From Clostridiales bacterium (GTDB lineage: Bacteria > Bacillota > Clostridia > Lachnospirales > WQUN01), in the NCBI GenBank assembly GCA_031287685.1, contig JAITSQ010000027.1, positions 1 to 44,939 on the forward strand: 44,939 bases of DNA. Direction: 5' to 3'. A program made the position numbers and the translations under genes. Positions 33,701-40,836 of the stretch are shown in pieces. Every line of letters starts with the position of its first letter. Position 1 is the stretch's first letter. Under the pieces are notes generated by a model. The model saw only the letters and a list, made by a program, of their open reading frames with translations. It made no database searches and was not told the origin of the DNA.

Positions 33701-35177
33701 TGGCGCGGCCACTCTGGCCGTAAGCCCGACTGCGGATCAGACCATACCCGCCATTACCGCGGGCGGCTCCGCGCCGACCTACACCAGGCCGGAGATTACC
33801 GTCGGCAACAGCGGCACGGCCAGCTCTCAGCCCGTAACCGTGGCTATTGAGGAGCTTAAGGAGGACGGCGTGGCTTACACCGCGAACGCCGTGTTCAACC
33901 TTGAAAACGGAGGCGCGCCGGCGGCGAGCCTGACCCTCGGTTCGGTTTCCGCGGGCGGCGATAAGACCTTCACAATCGGGCTTAACGGCACGGCCGTTCC
34001 GAGCCTGGGCGCCGGAACTTACACCGCTTACGCGGTGGTGCGCTGCGACGGAGCCGTAATTGACAAGGTTCCCGTGAAGTTCATCGTGAACGACCAGACC
34101 AGAGGCTTTAACCTGAGCTACCGCAATGTTTCGGATACCTACACCGGCATAGCTAATCCGGGCGGCTCAATCAGCCTCAACCAGGGCGGCAACGAGTTCC
34201 AGGCGAACAATGTCCCGGCGCTTACGCAGACGATTAGAGTATCGAACATCGGCACGGCGGGCAGCGGCGCGATTACCGCCGCAAGCAACGCGGCTTGGCT
34301 CAAAGTAACCGACAAGGGCGGCGCGGCGACGAGCGGCGTAATCGGCGATATAGCCGCGAGCGATAGCGACACCTTCCTCCTTGAGGTTGTGCCGGACCAG
34401 ATTACGACCGCCGGAACCTACACGGCCACAATTACGGTGGCGGATAACTACGGCAATACGCAGACTTTCACCGTAACCTTGGAAGCGACTGCCAGCAGCA
34501 TCGCGGTACTTTACAGGATGAACCTCGACATCCCCGTGCCGAACGCCACGACCCCGGGCACGACGGGTTCGACGTTCAACAACCGCTTCTATATCGGTAC
34601 GGGCGGCTCGGGCACAAACGTCAGCCCCGGCGCGATAGAAGAGGCGCGTATGCACCACCTGCCGGTGACGGGCACGATAAGCTGGGACGCGTTTGACCTT
34701 AGTAGCCACTATTATACCGCCACCATCAAGCTGACGGCGAATTCGGGTTATAAGTGGGACGCAAGCGCGAAAGCGTCGATTGTAGAGGCGAATGTACAAA
34801 GTATGACTGTAAACAACGACGCGGAGGGCAATACGCTGACCGCTGTGGTAAAATTCACCAAAAACGACGGCGGGGCGAATTATAGAGTAACCGACGCGGC
34901 TTGGGAGGACGGAAAAATAGTATTAACTTTCAGAGATCCTGTGTCGATAACTAATAAGGACGGGATATACGTTTCGGGAGCGGGCGCCGCGCACGTGACG
35001 AACGCGAGTCCGGTATCAGGCAGCGGCAACCCGAGCGCGGGGTACCTGAAGTGGGCGCTTGCGATAGACGGCGTTGGCAACGGGTCCGTAACGGTTGAAG
35101 TGACCAGGGCGGCGTTCAGCATACCCATAGCCACTCTGATTGACGCGACCAGAACGGTTAACGTAACCGGCCGATAA
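27777..35177 (+). CDS. Giant secreted multi-domain surface protein
   Basis: 2466 residues, exported through a signal peptide (1–37; basic start, AAALAVSIAVLS, end TALA-DG). Residues about 45–320 form a right-handed-repeat-like region with many IKGG.VSA and GAAIGGG motifs. Residues about 380–460 form a fibronectin type III-like domain (PAGFAAAPSASGATLTWTVP...). After that come many beta-sandwich modules of about 110–130 residues with T-NTG-, G-L-AG-Y-A-V and V-FTVT patterns, like the choice-of-anchor or NEW3-type surface modules. Two larger related segments (near 31040–31660 and 32740–33280) share an EG-Y-L-L-YTGYF.DGT-S-V-EI end. I see no LPxTG, S-layer homology or C-terminal membrane segment, so the anchor is unknown. 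AGGGGGAG lies 6 bases before the ATG. Flagellin follows. Confidence 0.85.
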   Translation: MEKKRFKKTRKTVAAALAVSIAVLSYPQAPFSKTALADGTAAAPVVVGLGALGANSASRQGYTWDASEQTLTITRGGYYDIEGDAPGDTRLEIWSADDVTVTLRGASLENGVFVNTAEPVALALSGDNAVGGVSMTASADVTIKGPGALASAGAIGGGKVTVESGEITASVSGEAAAIGGAGQVIIKGGKVSATAEDGAAIGGGASVQIEGGAVNASSVNGAGIGGNKGEAGGTVKLLGGSVNAVSANGAGIGYGAGLPEDERDAAKAAGQINGAAVYASSVEHTSAPVNSIVIIGNAGRAYGAAEIKNDFTIPAGATLTVPSAPGAASVTIRGGVEFRNNGVIVNNGTITSNTGKVVNNGTISGANASSVPTASAPEAPAGFAAAPSASGATLTWTVPADGGAKITGYQYAVDGYWYVLNGADPAGTKITLSTPTQIKIRAVNAAGFGTESASVSTAPGPASQPGIRVYYDNGGSRLEMADGDNKYADFGPLGTSTTGAAARKYVIRNTDEAAATRSAVILSVTNSPDKFQFSADGSTWVNAPTAANPYVFGSIPAEGEVSFWLRPKTGLTSSDDRPVSVVAVSDQSGSRWTFITMFINYDAPSIKIYKDDVIEELSQTDSYGLLGEFNGTTGASPASKQIAVKNMSNTAAASAAVALAGTNAANFEISADGSSWGSAASLSLAKAQEEGYVKFVNVRPKAGVATTGEQAATVNITSGSVTRNLDVKYGVLAAGSTLPALTATARPDLNTSKHVAAFNASATKFRGGDSTKRAQVDFGTELQNQYTAASYGGGPYTVPVAVTNTGSVTSGYLTAKVENIKRNGEPLVYNNTSLPFRGVRLSSDKLAAGASTAAANETAAKTNFNAIVNYSGLDFGEYTGDLNIYQDGVLAATVTLYFEVLKTVDIKLNPQPIDLGERTAGYADVSKAVTATNIGQSNSDAATAADLTDVKKNGAAFPGTAFTLTGAALGSLAENGGTKDFTVVAANGLAAGVYTANVKIKDKENGADVIRAVAEVKFTVTAPPPAGSAPVTAEGETGFEVNAPDGYNFGTLKKDSYNYDADVPAKRYNIKAAGGASDGSGDASPDEDGGLSVNSTGLIEFINTNPHTTTPASPLSPFWQGQVSTETGAYTVVDFGDQPWDPSLYGPHNLLFGLALKNNWPASSARNISEVPGNTGANHGGEIGADGLENWVPTHTLEAQVWTPATNAWGPLGTIYGGNANILPFDLNANPSKLASGGGISLVGMTPVAPSWTNMQPYGEGTYKLRLVYTAYFEDGTTDSAVVEIRMNMGAPSAAPAPAPSAPATGALDVSFLSGGDNFYLYNGADEDKSAGGFTIPALSVGGAQYQLKIRPHDGLPAGTYRAEVEVKDSVSGVSEIIPVTWTVTPAVYTIDAAYAGGPVGSALNLPPAIKGVNPGDYTFTVTNTGNSPTGDLTVELLNVDDDNDSTEFNLGGGSSAVTSLTPGSSGDIAIQLKDSKWTDEGERAARVKITGGNGISKIFLVKVRVVPGNHHLKMTLDPALPGAATASHTWDDLEYGFAHNNTTPVAITVTNDGAEKVTGAKIRVSSGTSTGFDFLTDTEGTGDAHAVNVPVITLGDLEPGESVTVRIRPYNVISAITTEYIDLISEDGDLEVSAPPTSTPQIQLVAVINNLPDERADEDAAAVTTGGFRFVDVGGNSYWSGASDTMNWNNVEAPENYTNWADPYVAKIKVKSGYGSSDTAHSVSNVNNTTGNNGDNEGTYKFEGRVWLPDTQSWSAWKWVNALGAPGEGDAPFLVNGNVDAVPAGGYSSEFTVTPPPTLTNGEGAYVLQLKYTGYFPDGTSSSCVSEFKIGFGDGPSPTNPVGLAIYDGSANVTGGDVTITGVEAGGTGSNPPEKTLDVWNTSRDVPTGDHVTVSIDNTSDFEIKLPGGTFGTGPVDLGQLDPSNDYKGGPDTGSFIIRPKTGITGAGEHTAAVTITDGAETKTVTVKFVIPPSGAATLAVSPTADQTIPAITAGGSAPTYTRPEITVGNSGTASSQPVTVAIEELKEDGVAYTANAVFNLENGGAPAASLTLGSVSAGGDKTFTIGLNGTAVPSLGAGTYTAYAVVRCDGAVIDKVPVKFIVNDQTRGFNLSYRNVSDTYTGIANPGGSISLNQGGNEFQANNVPALTQTIRVSNIGTAGSGAITAASNAAWLKVTDKGGAATSGVIGDIAASDSDTFLLEVVPDQITTAGTYTATITVADNYGNTQTFTVTLEATASSIAVLYRMNLDIPVPNATTPGTTGSTFNNRFYIGTGGSGTNVSPGAIEEARMHHLPVTGTISWDAFDLSSHYYTATIKLTANSGYKWDASAKASIVEANVQSMTVNNDAEGNTLTAVVKFTKNDGGANYRVTDAAWEDGKIVLTFRDPVSITNKDGIYVSGAGAAHVTNASPVSGSGNPSAGYLKWALAIDGVGNGSVTVEVTRAAFSIPIATLIDATRTVNVTGR

Positions 35178-35227
35178 CCGCCCAAGCCACACGATTGGAA
35201 CGCAATTAACCGAAGAACAGGGAGTTT

Positions 35228-35257
35228 GCTCGCGGAAGAAATTTCGCGGGCATTTTC
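35228..35257 (+). terminator. Terminator after the giant surface protein
   Basis: GCTCGCGGAA GAAA TTTCGCGGGC followed by ATTTT. The stem is about 10 pairs including G-U pairs, 50 bases after the stop. Confidence 0.55.
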
Positions 35258-35263
35258 CCCCTG

Positions 35264-35315
35264 TAAGAAGGGGGCTTTGGCTTGTCTAAATCCTTTTAGA
35301 CAAGCCAAAACACCG
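35264..35315 (+). repeat. Palindromic module upstream of flagellin
   Basis: AAGAAGGGGGCTTT, stem GGCTTGTCTAAA...TTTAGACAAGCC (12 pairs), then AAAACACCGA. It lies in the flagellin leader region. The same stem recurs at 42425–42475 on the other strand. Confidence 0.8.
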
Positions 35316-35359
35316 ATTGCGGGAATCGTGGAAAAAATTGCAAAGAGGAGAATTTACAG

Positions 35360-37141
35360 ATGAGCGGTATGATTATTCAGACGAACCTGCTGACGCTCGA
35401 CGCCAACAGGAATTTACGCAAACTCAGCAGTGCCGCCCAAATACGTTCGGAGAAACTAAGCTCCGGCTTCCGCATAAACTCCGCCAAGGACGACGCGGCG
35501 GGCCTGGCCCTTTCGGAGAAGATGCGGGCGCAGATGCGCGGGATAGACTGGGCCGGCAAAAACGCCCAGAACGCCCAGGCGCTTATCCAGACCGCCGAGG
35601 GCGGCCTTAACGAAATCGACAACATGGTGCAGCGTATGCGGGAGCTTGTGGTGTACGCCGCCAACGACACCAACGATCAGAAGGATTCCGAAAAGTCACA
35701 GGGGGACCGCCAGAAAATCCAGGATGAAATCGCCCAGCTGGCGAAGGAAATCGACGATATTTCCAAACGCGTGGAGTATAACAAAAAGAAGGTTTTGAGC
35801 GGCGAAATCGCCAATGTGCACGTCCTGGCCGCCGGAATCAAAACCCAGATAAAGCTCAACGACAAGACGTTCGACAGTTTCATAGCCGATATGAAGGACG
35901 ACACGGATATCTTGAAAGACGTGACCCCGCCGCCGCCGGATATTGACGAAATCTTGAAAATTACCCTCCAGGGCGGCCAGCTCCACTTGGACGATTATGA
36001 GAAGCTCTCCGTAATAGAGGACGCTTTCCGGGAATGGGAGAGCGCGCTGGCGGGCGGGGAGGTTCTGCTTTCCCCGGAACAGGCGAACGCCTTTAACGAC
36101 TTTAAGGCGAAACTTTCCGGCGCGGCGGAGCTTTCGCGGTATAATCGCTTTTTGCGCGACCAGCTGCTGACAATCCCCGGAGGGGTGACGGAGGACGAAT
36201 ACCGCGATATTATCCGCACGCGCAATAATTACGAGTGGGACCGCGCCAACTTCGCCGTCAGCAACGCCCTCTCCCGCCTGAACGTAATGACGCAGGGTCC
36301 GACTATAGCCGGCCTTGGGCCGGATACGCTCCTGCAACAGATGATAGTAGCCGAGCCGGCTCTCGGTTTCGACACGGAGGGCGTGTGGCAGGGTTTTGTT
36401 GTATCCAACGACGCCAACGGAAACCCGGCCACGGTGGGCCACTGGACTCTTGAAAACCTGCTCGTGCGCACCGCCGACGACGGAGGGCCGGGCGGACAGC
36501 AAAACGCGGACACCCAGGCGGAGATCGACACGGTTCTACAGGCTATAGTTGACTGGAAAACCGCCTGCGAGACGCAGGGCATAACCCTTTCCGCCGAAGA
36601 GGCCGCCGCCTGGCAGGCGGTTTACGATAACTGGGGCTTGGCCGGCAGGGCCGCGCGTGAAAACGCGCTGCTTGATCAGAACCCGGTTGACCCGGCGGCT
36701 GAGGCGTCTGACGGCAGGTACGGCGAGGGGCTGTGGTTTCAGCTGGGTCCGAACGCCGGCCAGGGTATGGAGATTTCCATAAACAAGGTGGACACTTCGA
36801 CGCTGTGCCTTGGCAACGGCGGGGGCCAGACGGAAATCGACGTGCGGGAGGAATCTGGCCTGCATATCACCGAAATGCTTAAAACTCTTGACCGCGCGCT
36901 CACCATCGTAACGAAGGAGCGGTCGAGGCTCGGCGCGGCGCACGAGCGCCTTGAATACACGATACGCTCGCTTGGCGTGACGAACGAAAATCTTGCCGCC
37001 GCCGAAAGCCGCGTGCGCGACGCGGATATGGCTAAGGAAATGAGCGAGCTGGCCAAGGCGAACGTATTGCAGGAAAGCACCGCCGCTATGGCCGCGCAGG
37101 GCAACCGCGCCGCCCAGAACGTGACGCAGGTGCTGAAATAA
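35360..37141 (+). CDS. hag: Flagellin
   Basis: 593 residues. The N-terminal D0/D1 region (about 1–170) is typical: IIQTNLLTLDANRNL, SEKLSSGFRINSAKDDAAGLALSEKMRAQ, and AQALIQTAEGGLNEI. The C-terminal D1/D0 region (from about 490) has HERLEYTIRSLGVTNENLAAAESRVRDADMAKEM and ends AAQGNRAAQNVTQVLK. The central 170–490 part is long, acidic, Trp-containing and unlike known flagellins; it should face outwards on the filament. AGGAG lies 9 bases before the ATG, and a second Met at residue 4 is possible. Only 11 bases separate it from aroH-cmk. No clear sigma-28 promoter is seen in 35178–35359. Confidence 0.93.
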   Translation: MSGMIIQTNLLTLDANRNLRKLSSAAQIRSEKLSSGFRINSAKDDAAGLALSEKMRAQMRGIDWAGKNAQNAQALIQTAEGGLNEIDNMVQRMRELVVYAANDTNDQKDSEKSQGDRQKIQDEIAQLAKEIDDISKRVEYNKKKVLSGEIANVHVLAAGIKTQIKLNDKTFDSFIADMKDDTDILKDVTPPPPDIDEILKITLQGGQLHLDDYEKLSVIEDAFREWESALAGGEVLLSPEQANAFNDFKAKLSGAAELSRYNRFLRDQLLTIPGGVTEDEYRDIIRTRNNYEWDRANFAVSNALSRLNVMTQGPTIAGLGPDTLLQQMIVAEPALGFDTEGVWQGFVVSNDANGNPATVGHWTLENLLVRTADDGGPGGQQNADTQAEIDTVLQAIVDWKTACETQGITLSAEEAAAWQAVYDNWGLAGRAARENALLDQNPVDPAAEASDGRYGEGLWFQLGPNAGQGMEISINKVDTSTLCLGNGGGQTEIDVREESGLHITEMLKTLDRALTIVTKERSRLGAAHERLEYTIRSLGVTNENLAAAESRVRDADMAKEMSELAKANVLQESTAAMAAQGNRAAQNVTQVLK

Positions 37142-37152
37142 GGAGGAGGCTT

Positions 37153-38193
37153 ATGAAAACATATCCAATTTGCGCCCTTCGCGGGGCGACAACTGTTCAG
37201 GAAAACACGGAGAGCGAGATATTATCCGCTACCGCCGAGTTGGTGGAGGTTATGCTGAAAAAAAACGGAATTAAGCCGGAAGAGGTGATTTCCGTTTTAT
37301 TTTCGTGCACGAAGGATCTGGATGCGGTCTACCCCGCCGTGGCCCTGCGGGATAAAGGCCTGGAGCTTGGCGGCGCGGCGGTTATGTGTTTCGCCGATAT
37401 GGACGTGGCGGGGAGCCTGCCCCTGTGTATCCGCGCGGTGATTTACGCGCAGAGCCAGCTGAGCCAGGACGCCCTGTTTCACGTATATCTGCGGGAGGCG
37501 GAGAGGCTCCGGCCCGACCGCGCGCGGCGCTCCATAGCCATAGACGGGCCGGCGGGCGCGGGCAAGAGCACCGTGGCCCGGGACGTCGCCGGGCGGCTCG
37601 GCTTTGTTTATGTGGACACCGGGGCGATGTATCGCGCGGCGGCGCTTTATGGCATAGAGAACGGCTATAACTTGGACGATTTGGGCGATATTGAGAAATT
37701 TATCGGCGCGGTTAAGCTGCGGCTTGAGCGCGGGGAGGACGGCGGCCAGCGCGTCCTCCTGGACGGGCGGGACGTGACCGGCCGCTTGCGTGAGGCGGCC
37801 GTGGCCGAGGGGTCGTCGAAAGTGGCGGTGTGCCGGCGCGTGCGGGAGGCTATGGTGCTTCTCCAGCGGGAGGCCGCCGCCAGAAATAACGTGGTGATGG
37901 ACGGGCGGGACATCGGGACGGTGGTTCTGCCCTGCGCGGATTTGAAAATATACCTGCGCGCGTCGGCGGAAACAAGGGCGCGCCGGCGCTTTGACGAGGA
38001 GCGCGAAAAAGGCGGCGCGCCGGTCTTTGACCGTATCCTGGAGGACATTCGGGAGCGCGACTTACGGGACTCCGCCCGCGAACATTCGCCCCTGCGCCAG
38101 GCGGAGGGCGCGGTGGTTCTCGATACGGACGGGCTTTCGCGGGAGGAAGCGGCGGAGAGGGTAATAGAATTGTGGAACGCGAGGGGGAACTAA
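37153..38193 (+). CDS. aroH-cmk: Chorismate mutase (AroH type)–cytidylate kinase fusion
   Basis: 346 residues. Residues 1–122 match AroH-type chorismate mutase, which turns chorismate into prephenate. Compared with Bacillus subtilis AroH the active-site residues R10, C79, R94, Y112 and R120 are kept (Bs R7, C75, R90, Y108, R116), but the catalytic Glu78 is Asp82 here. Residues 126–346 are cytidylate kinase (CMP to CDP): Walker A DGPAGAGKST at 131–140, VDTGAMYRA, DGRDIGTVVLP and a lid REHSPLRQ. The two halves join within about five residues, and the frame is open throughout with no stop or restart between them. AAGGAGGAGG precedes the ATG. PlsC follows with no gap. Confidence 0.9.
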   Translation: MKTYPICALRGATTVQENTESEILSATAELVEVMLKKNGIKPEEVISVLFSCTKDLDAVYPAVALRDKGLELGGAAVMCFADMDVAGSLPLCIRAVIYAQSQLSQDALFHVYLREAERLRPDRARRSIAIDGPAGAGKSTVARDVAGRLGFVYVDTGAMYRAAALYGIENGYNLDDLGDIEKFIGAVKLRLERGEDGGQRVLLDGRDVTGRLREAAVAEGSSKVAVCRRVREAMVLLQREAAARNNVVMDGRDIGTVVLPCADLKIYLRASAETRARRRFDEEREKGGAPVFDRILEDIRERDLRDSAREHSPLRQAEGAVVLDTDGLSREEAAERVIELWNARGN

Positions 38194-38757
38194 ATGTTCA
38201 CATTGTGTCGATACATAGCGGCGTTTTTTTTGCTTCTGCGCGTGGGCAGGGTGCGGGTTTCCGGTTTGGAGAACATACCTAAGGGCGGGGCGGTGGCCTG
38301 CGGGAACCACGGCTCGTTTCTCGACCCGGTGCTGCTTGATGTGGCCGCAAGGCGCCGCTTTATGTTTATGGCTAAAAAGGAACTGTTCAAAAGCCCGATT
38401 CTTGGGGGGTTCCTCAAGTGGCTCGGCTCGTATCCTATAAACCGGGGCGCCGCCGCGGACACAGCCGCGTTTAAGACGACGCTTGACCTTTTGAATAAAA
38501 ATCGATTGATATGCATATTTATACAAGGCCGGCGGGACAGGAGCGGCAGTATTACGAAGCCGAAGCCGGGAGCGGCGCTGTTTGCCGCCAAATCCGGCGC
38601 GCCCGTCCTGCCGTTCGCTATTATAACCGATTATAAGCCGGGCGGCGGGGCAAGGGTTATTTTCGGCAAGCCCTTTGGTCTTGACGGGGAAACCGCCTCC
38701 CCAAGGGAAAATTCAGAGCTTATAGCGCAAAGGATAAACGAGCTGCTGGCCGAATAA
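38194..38757 (+). CDS. plsC: 1-acyl-glycerol-3-phosphate acyltransferase
   Basis: 187 residues, PlsC family. It makes phosphatidic acid from lysophosphatidic acid at the membrane. Catalytic motif I NHGSFLD (H-x4-D) is intact, and a membrane-binding N-terminal helix (YIAAFFLLLRVG) is present. Motif III, usually F-PEGTRSR, reads FIQGRRDRSG here, so the conserved Glu is Gln and the Thr is Arg. Motif IV AKSGAPVLPFAI is normal. Its ATG directly follows the TAA of aroH-cmk. The order cmk–plsC–rpsA is common in Clostridia, where ispH often lies between plsC and rpsA; ispH is absent here. Confidence 0.9.
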   Translation: MFTLCRYIAAFFLLLRVGRVRVSGLENIPKGGAVACGNHGSFLDPVLLDVAARRRFMFMAKKELFKSPILGGFLKWLGSYPINRGAAADTAAFKTTLDLLNKNRLICIFIQGRRDRSGSITKPKPGAALFAAKSGAPVLPFAIITDYKPGGGARVIFGKPFGLDGETASPRENSELIAQRINELLAE

Positions 38758-38826
38758 ATATTCGTCGCGATTTTGTGTATTTTTATGGCTTCTTGTGACG
38801 ATAATATTACATAATGAAATTATGCC

Positions 38827-38855
38827 TTGAAAAATCCGCGCGGCGGTGGTATAAT
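38827..38855 (+). promoter_or_regulatory. Promoter of rpsA
   Basis: TTGAAA (38827–38832), 17-base spacer, TATAAT (38850–38855). The following leader has a small hairpin, CGGTGA...TCACCG, at about 38866–38889, which could be a control site. Confidence 0.8.
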
Positions 38856-38913
38856 TAATGCGAAACGGTGAGATTTGAGTTTCACCGCGTTAATATAGGG
38901 AGGCGTCTTAAGA

Positions 38914-40017
38914 ATGAGTGATGATTTTGGAGCGAGGGACACGGAGGATTTCGGCACGATGCTGAGCGAAAACCTTGTTACCTTACATACCGGCGAAGTG
39001 GTCAGGGGTACGGTCATCCAGGTGACAAACAGCGAGATTTCCGTAGATTTACAATATAAATCGGACGGCGTTATTCAGAAGAGCGAGTTCTCGAACGACC
39101 CGGCGGTAAACCTGGCCGAGGCGGTGCAGACCGGGCAGACGATAGAGGCGCTGGTTATCCGCGTGAACGACGGCGAGGGCAACGTTCAGCTTTCGACGCG
39201 CCGCCTGCAGGACAGGAAGGGCTTCGCGGAAATCGAGGAGGCGTTTAACGCCAAAAAGCCCTTGAGCGGGCGTTTCGTCGAGGTAGTCAAGGGCGGCATG
39301 AAGGCCGACATTAAGGGCGCGAAGGTTTTTGTGCCCTCCAGCCAGGTCGCCTCGCGCTATGTGGAGGATTTGTCGAAATTCGTCGGCAAGGAGTTTGATT
39401 TCAGTATTCTGGAGTTTGACGGGCGGCGGAAGATCGTCGCGGGGCGCAAGGAGCTGGCCATTAAAGAGGAAGCCGCCGCGAAAGAGGAAATTTTTGGAAA
39501 AATCGAGGCCGGCAGCCAGATTGAGGGCGTCGTCAGCCGCGTGACGGATTTTGGCGCGTTTGTGGATTTAGGCGGCGTGGACGGATTGATTCATATTTCC
39601 GAGTTGTCTTGGGGCAGGGTGAAGCACGCCTCCGACGTCGTCAAAGCGGGCGATAAAGTCATTGTCAACGTGATTAAAGTGGACAGGGAGAAGTCGAAAA
39701 TTTCTCTTTCTCTCAAGGATTTGAATAACGACCCGTGGGTGCGCGCGGGGGATAAATACGCCGTCGGCGATATTGTGACGGGCGTGGTGGTGCGTATCGC
39801 GCCGTTTGGCGCGTTCGTGGAGCTTTCGGAGGGCATTGACGGTCTTGTACACGTTTCGCAGATTTCCCACGCGCACGTGAACAAACCGGAGGACGCGCTC
39901 AAAACGGGCGATTCCGTCACGGCGAAAGTAACGGAGGTCGACGCGGAGGGCCGGAGGATAAGCCTCTCCATAAAAGAAGCGTTGCCGAAGCCGGAGAGCG
40001 AAGGTTCAGAGGAATAA
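38914..40017 (+). CDS. rpsA: Ribosomal protein S1 homologue (four S1 domains)
   Basis: 367 residues with four S1 RNA-binding domains at about 27–97, 116–180, 199–268 and 284–354. The last two are the most typical (VTDFGAFVDLGG-VDGLIHISELSW and IAPFGAFVELSEGIDGLVHVSQISH). Domains 1 and 2 are more diverged, as in other four-domain Firmicutes S1 proteins. The role is binding mRNA on the ribosome or related RNA functions. GGGAGG lies 10 bases before the ATG. It has its own promoter and ends at terminator 40055–40097. Confidence 0.93.
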   Translation: MSDDFGARDTEDFGTMLSENLVTLHTGEVVRGTVIQVTNSEISVDLQYKSDGVIQKSEFSNDPAVNLAEAVQTGQTIEALVIRVNDGEGNVQLSTRRLQDRKGFAEIEEAFNAKKPLSGRFVEVVKGGMKADIKGAKVFVPSSQVASRYVEDLSKFVGKEFDFSILEFDGRRKIVAGRKELAIKEEAAAKEEIFGKIEAGSQIEGVVSRVTDFGAFVDLGGVDGLIHISELSWGRVKHASDVVKAGDKVIVNVIKVDREKSKISLSLKDLNNDPWVRAGDKYAVGDIVTGVVVRIAPFGAFVELSEGIDGLVHVSQISHAHVNKPEDALKTGDSVTAKVTEVDAEGRRISLSIKEALPKPESEGSEE

Positions 40018-40054
40018 AGAGAAAGGGTCTTCGGGCCGCCTTTCATACGGACTC

Positions 40055-40097
40055 AAAACGGCGCGGATTAGAATATACCGCGCCGTTTTTTATTTTT
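40055..40097. terminator. Shared terminator of convergent rpsA and DUF2161 genes
   Basis: AACGGCGCGG ... CCGCGCCGTT followed by TTTTATTTTT, a 10-pair stem. The tail contains the stop codon of the opposing gene (40090–40092). Confidence 0.85.
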
Positions 40098-40836
40098 CCA
40101 TATAATACTTAAAAACCTCCGGGAACTCCCCGCCCTCCGACACGGCGGCGAAGCCCTGGTCGGTGAGGAAATAGACTCCGCGCGCCAAGCGCGTGAACCA
40201 GCCGTATGGGTTGGATTTCAAGATAGCGGCGGTGTTCGCCGGGCAGCCGAGCGCCGCTAGGTCTTTCGGGGCGGCGGCCCCGTTTTTATAGAGCGCGCAG
40301 GCTATATGTATGCTGCCCTCCCGGAAAGCGGTCAGCAGCTTGCCGCCGGCGCTGCCGGCGCTGTTGCCGTCGAGGGAGCGCGCGCGGATTTCCCGGAGGG
40401 CGGCGGCGGTCTTTCGCGGGTTGGTCTTTTTTGGGGGGGATTGTTCCGGCGTTTCGAGCGGGTCGATTATTATTTCGACGGTCTTGAGAGGGCTGTCCAT
40501 CGCTATAAAAATAAGCCCCATGCCGAGAGATTTAACAAGGCGCTTCATATGGGCCAGGTTTTTGGCCTTTTGCCGGGGCACCACGAGATAGACATAGGGC
40601 GACACGCTTTGCCGCCGCATACCCTGAAAAACGAGGGAGATATTGAAACTTTTCTTAAGCTCGAACAGCAGGAGCCGCCCGTCCTTAACGGCCGTCGCGT
40701 CAATCTGGTTGACCTCCGCGCGCATAAGATACCCTAGGGATTCAAAGGCCCGGCGCAGCGGGGGGTACATATCGGCTTCGGAGAAAGCGGTTTTACTTTT
40801 TGTCGCTTTTGCGCCTGTTCGGTTTGTTGTTGGCAT
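40090..40836 (-). CDS. DUF2161-like PD-(D/E)XK nuclease-fold protein
   Basis: 248 residues. The N-terminal half has the DUF2161 pattern: DMYPPLRRAFESLGY, then VNQIDATAVKDGRLLLFELKKSFN, with acid D-x17-ExK spacing, then VFQGMRRQSVSPYVYLVVP. This fits a PD-(D/E)XK phosphodiesterase fold with E-L-K as the catalytic strand. The C-terminal half contains a winged-helix-like stretch (GCPANTAAILKSNPYGWFTRLARGVYFLTDQG). Function unknown. Its ATG at 40836 lies inside the end of the diguanylate cyclase gene (44-base overlap), preceded by GAGGGGGAG, so it is probably the last gene of that operon. A later start at residue 23 is possible. Confidence 0.78.
   Translation of the reverse strand: MPTTNRTGAKATKSKTAFSEADMYPPLRRAFESLGYLMRAEVNQIDATAVKDGRLLLFELKKSFNISLVFQGMRRQSVSPYVYLVVPRQKAKNLAHMKRLVKSLGMGLIFIAMDSPLKTVEIIIDPLETPEQSPPKKTNPRKTAAALREIRARSLDGNSAGSAGGKLLTAFREGSIHIACALYKNGAAAPKDLAALGCPANTAAILKSNPYGWFTRLARGVYFLTDQGFAAVSEGGEFPEVFKYYMEK

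Noticed and set aside
35280..35320. Sigma-28 promoter for flagellin (TAAA ... CCGAT)
   Set aside because: The spacer between the two boxes is about 22 bases, where about 15 is required, and both lie inside a palindromic module.
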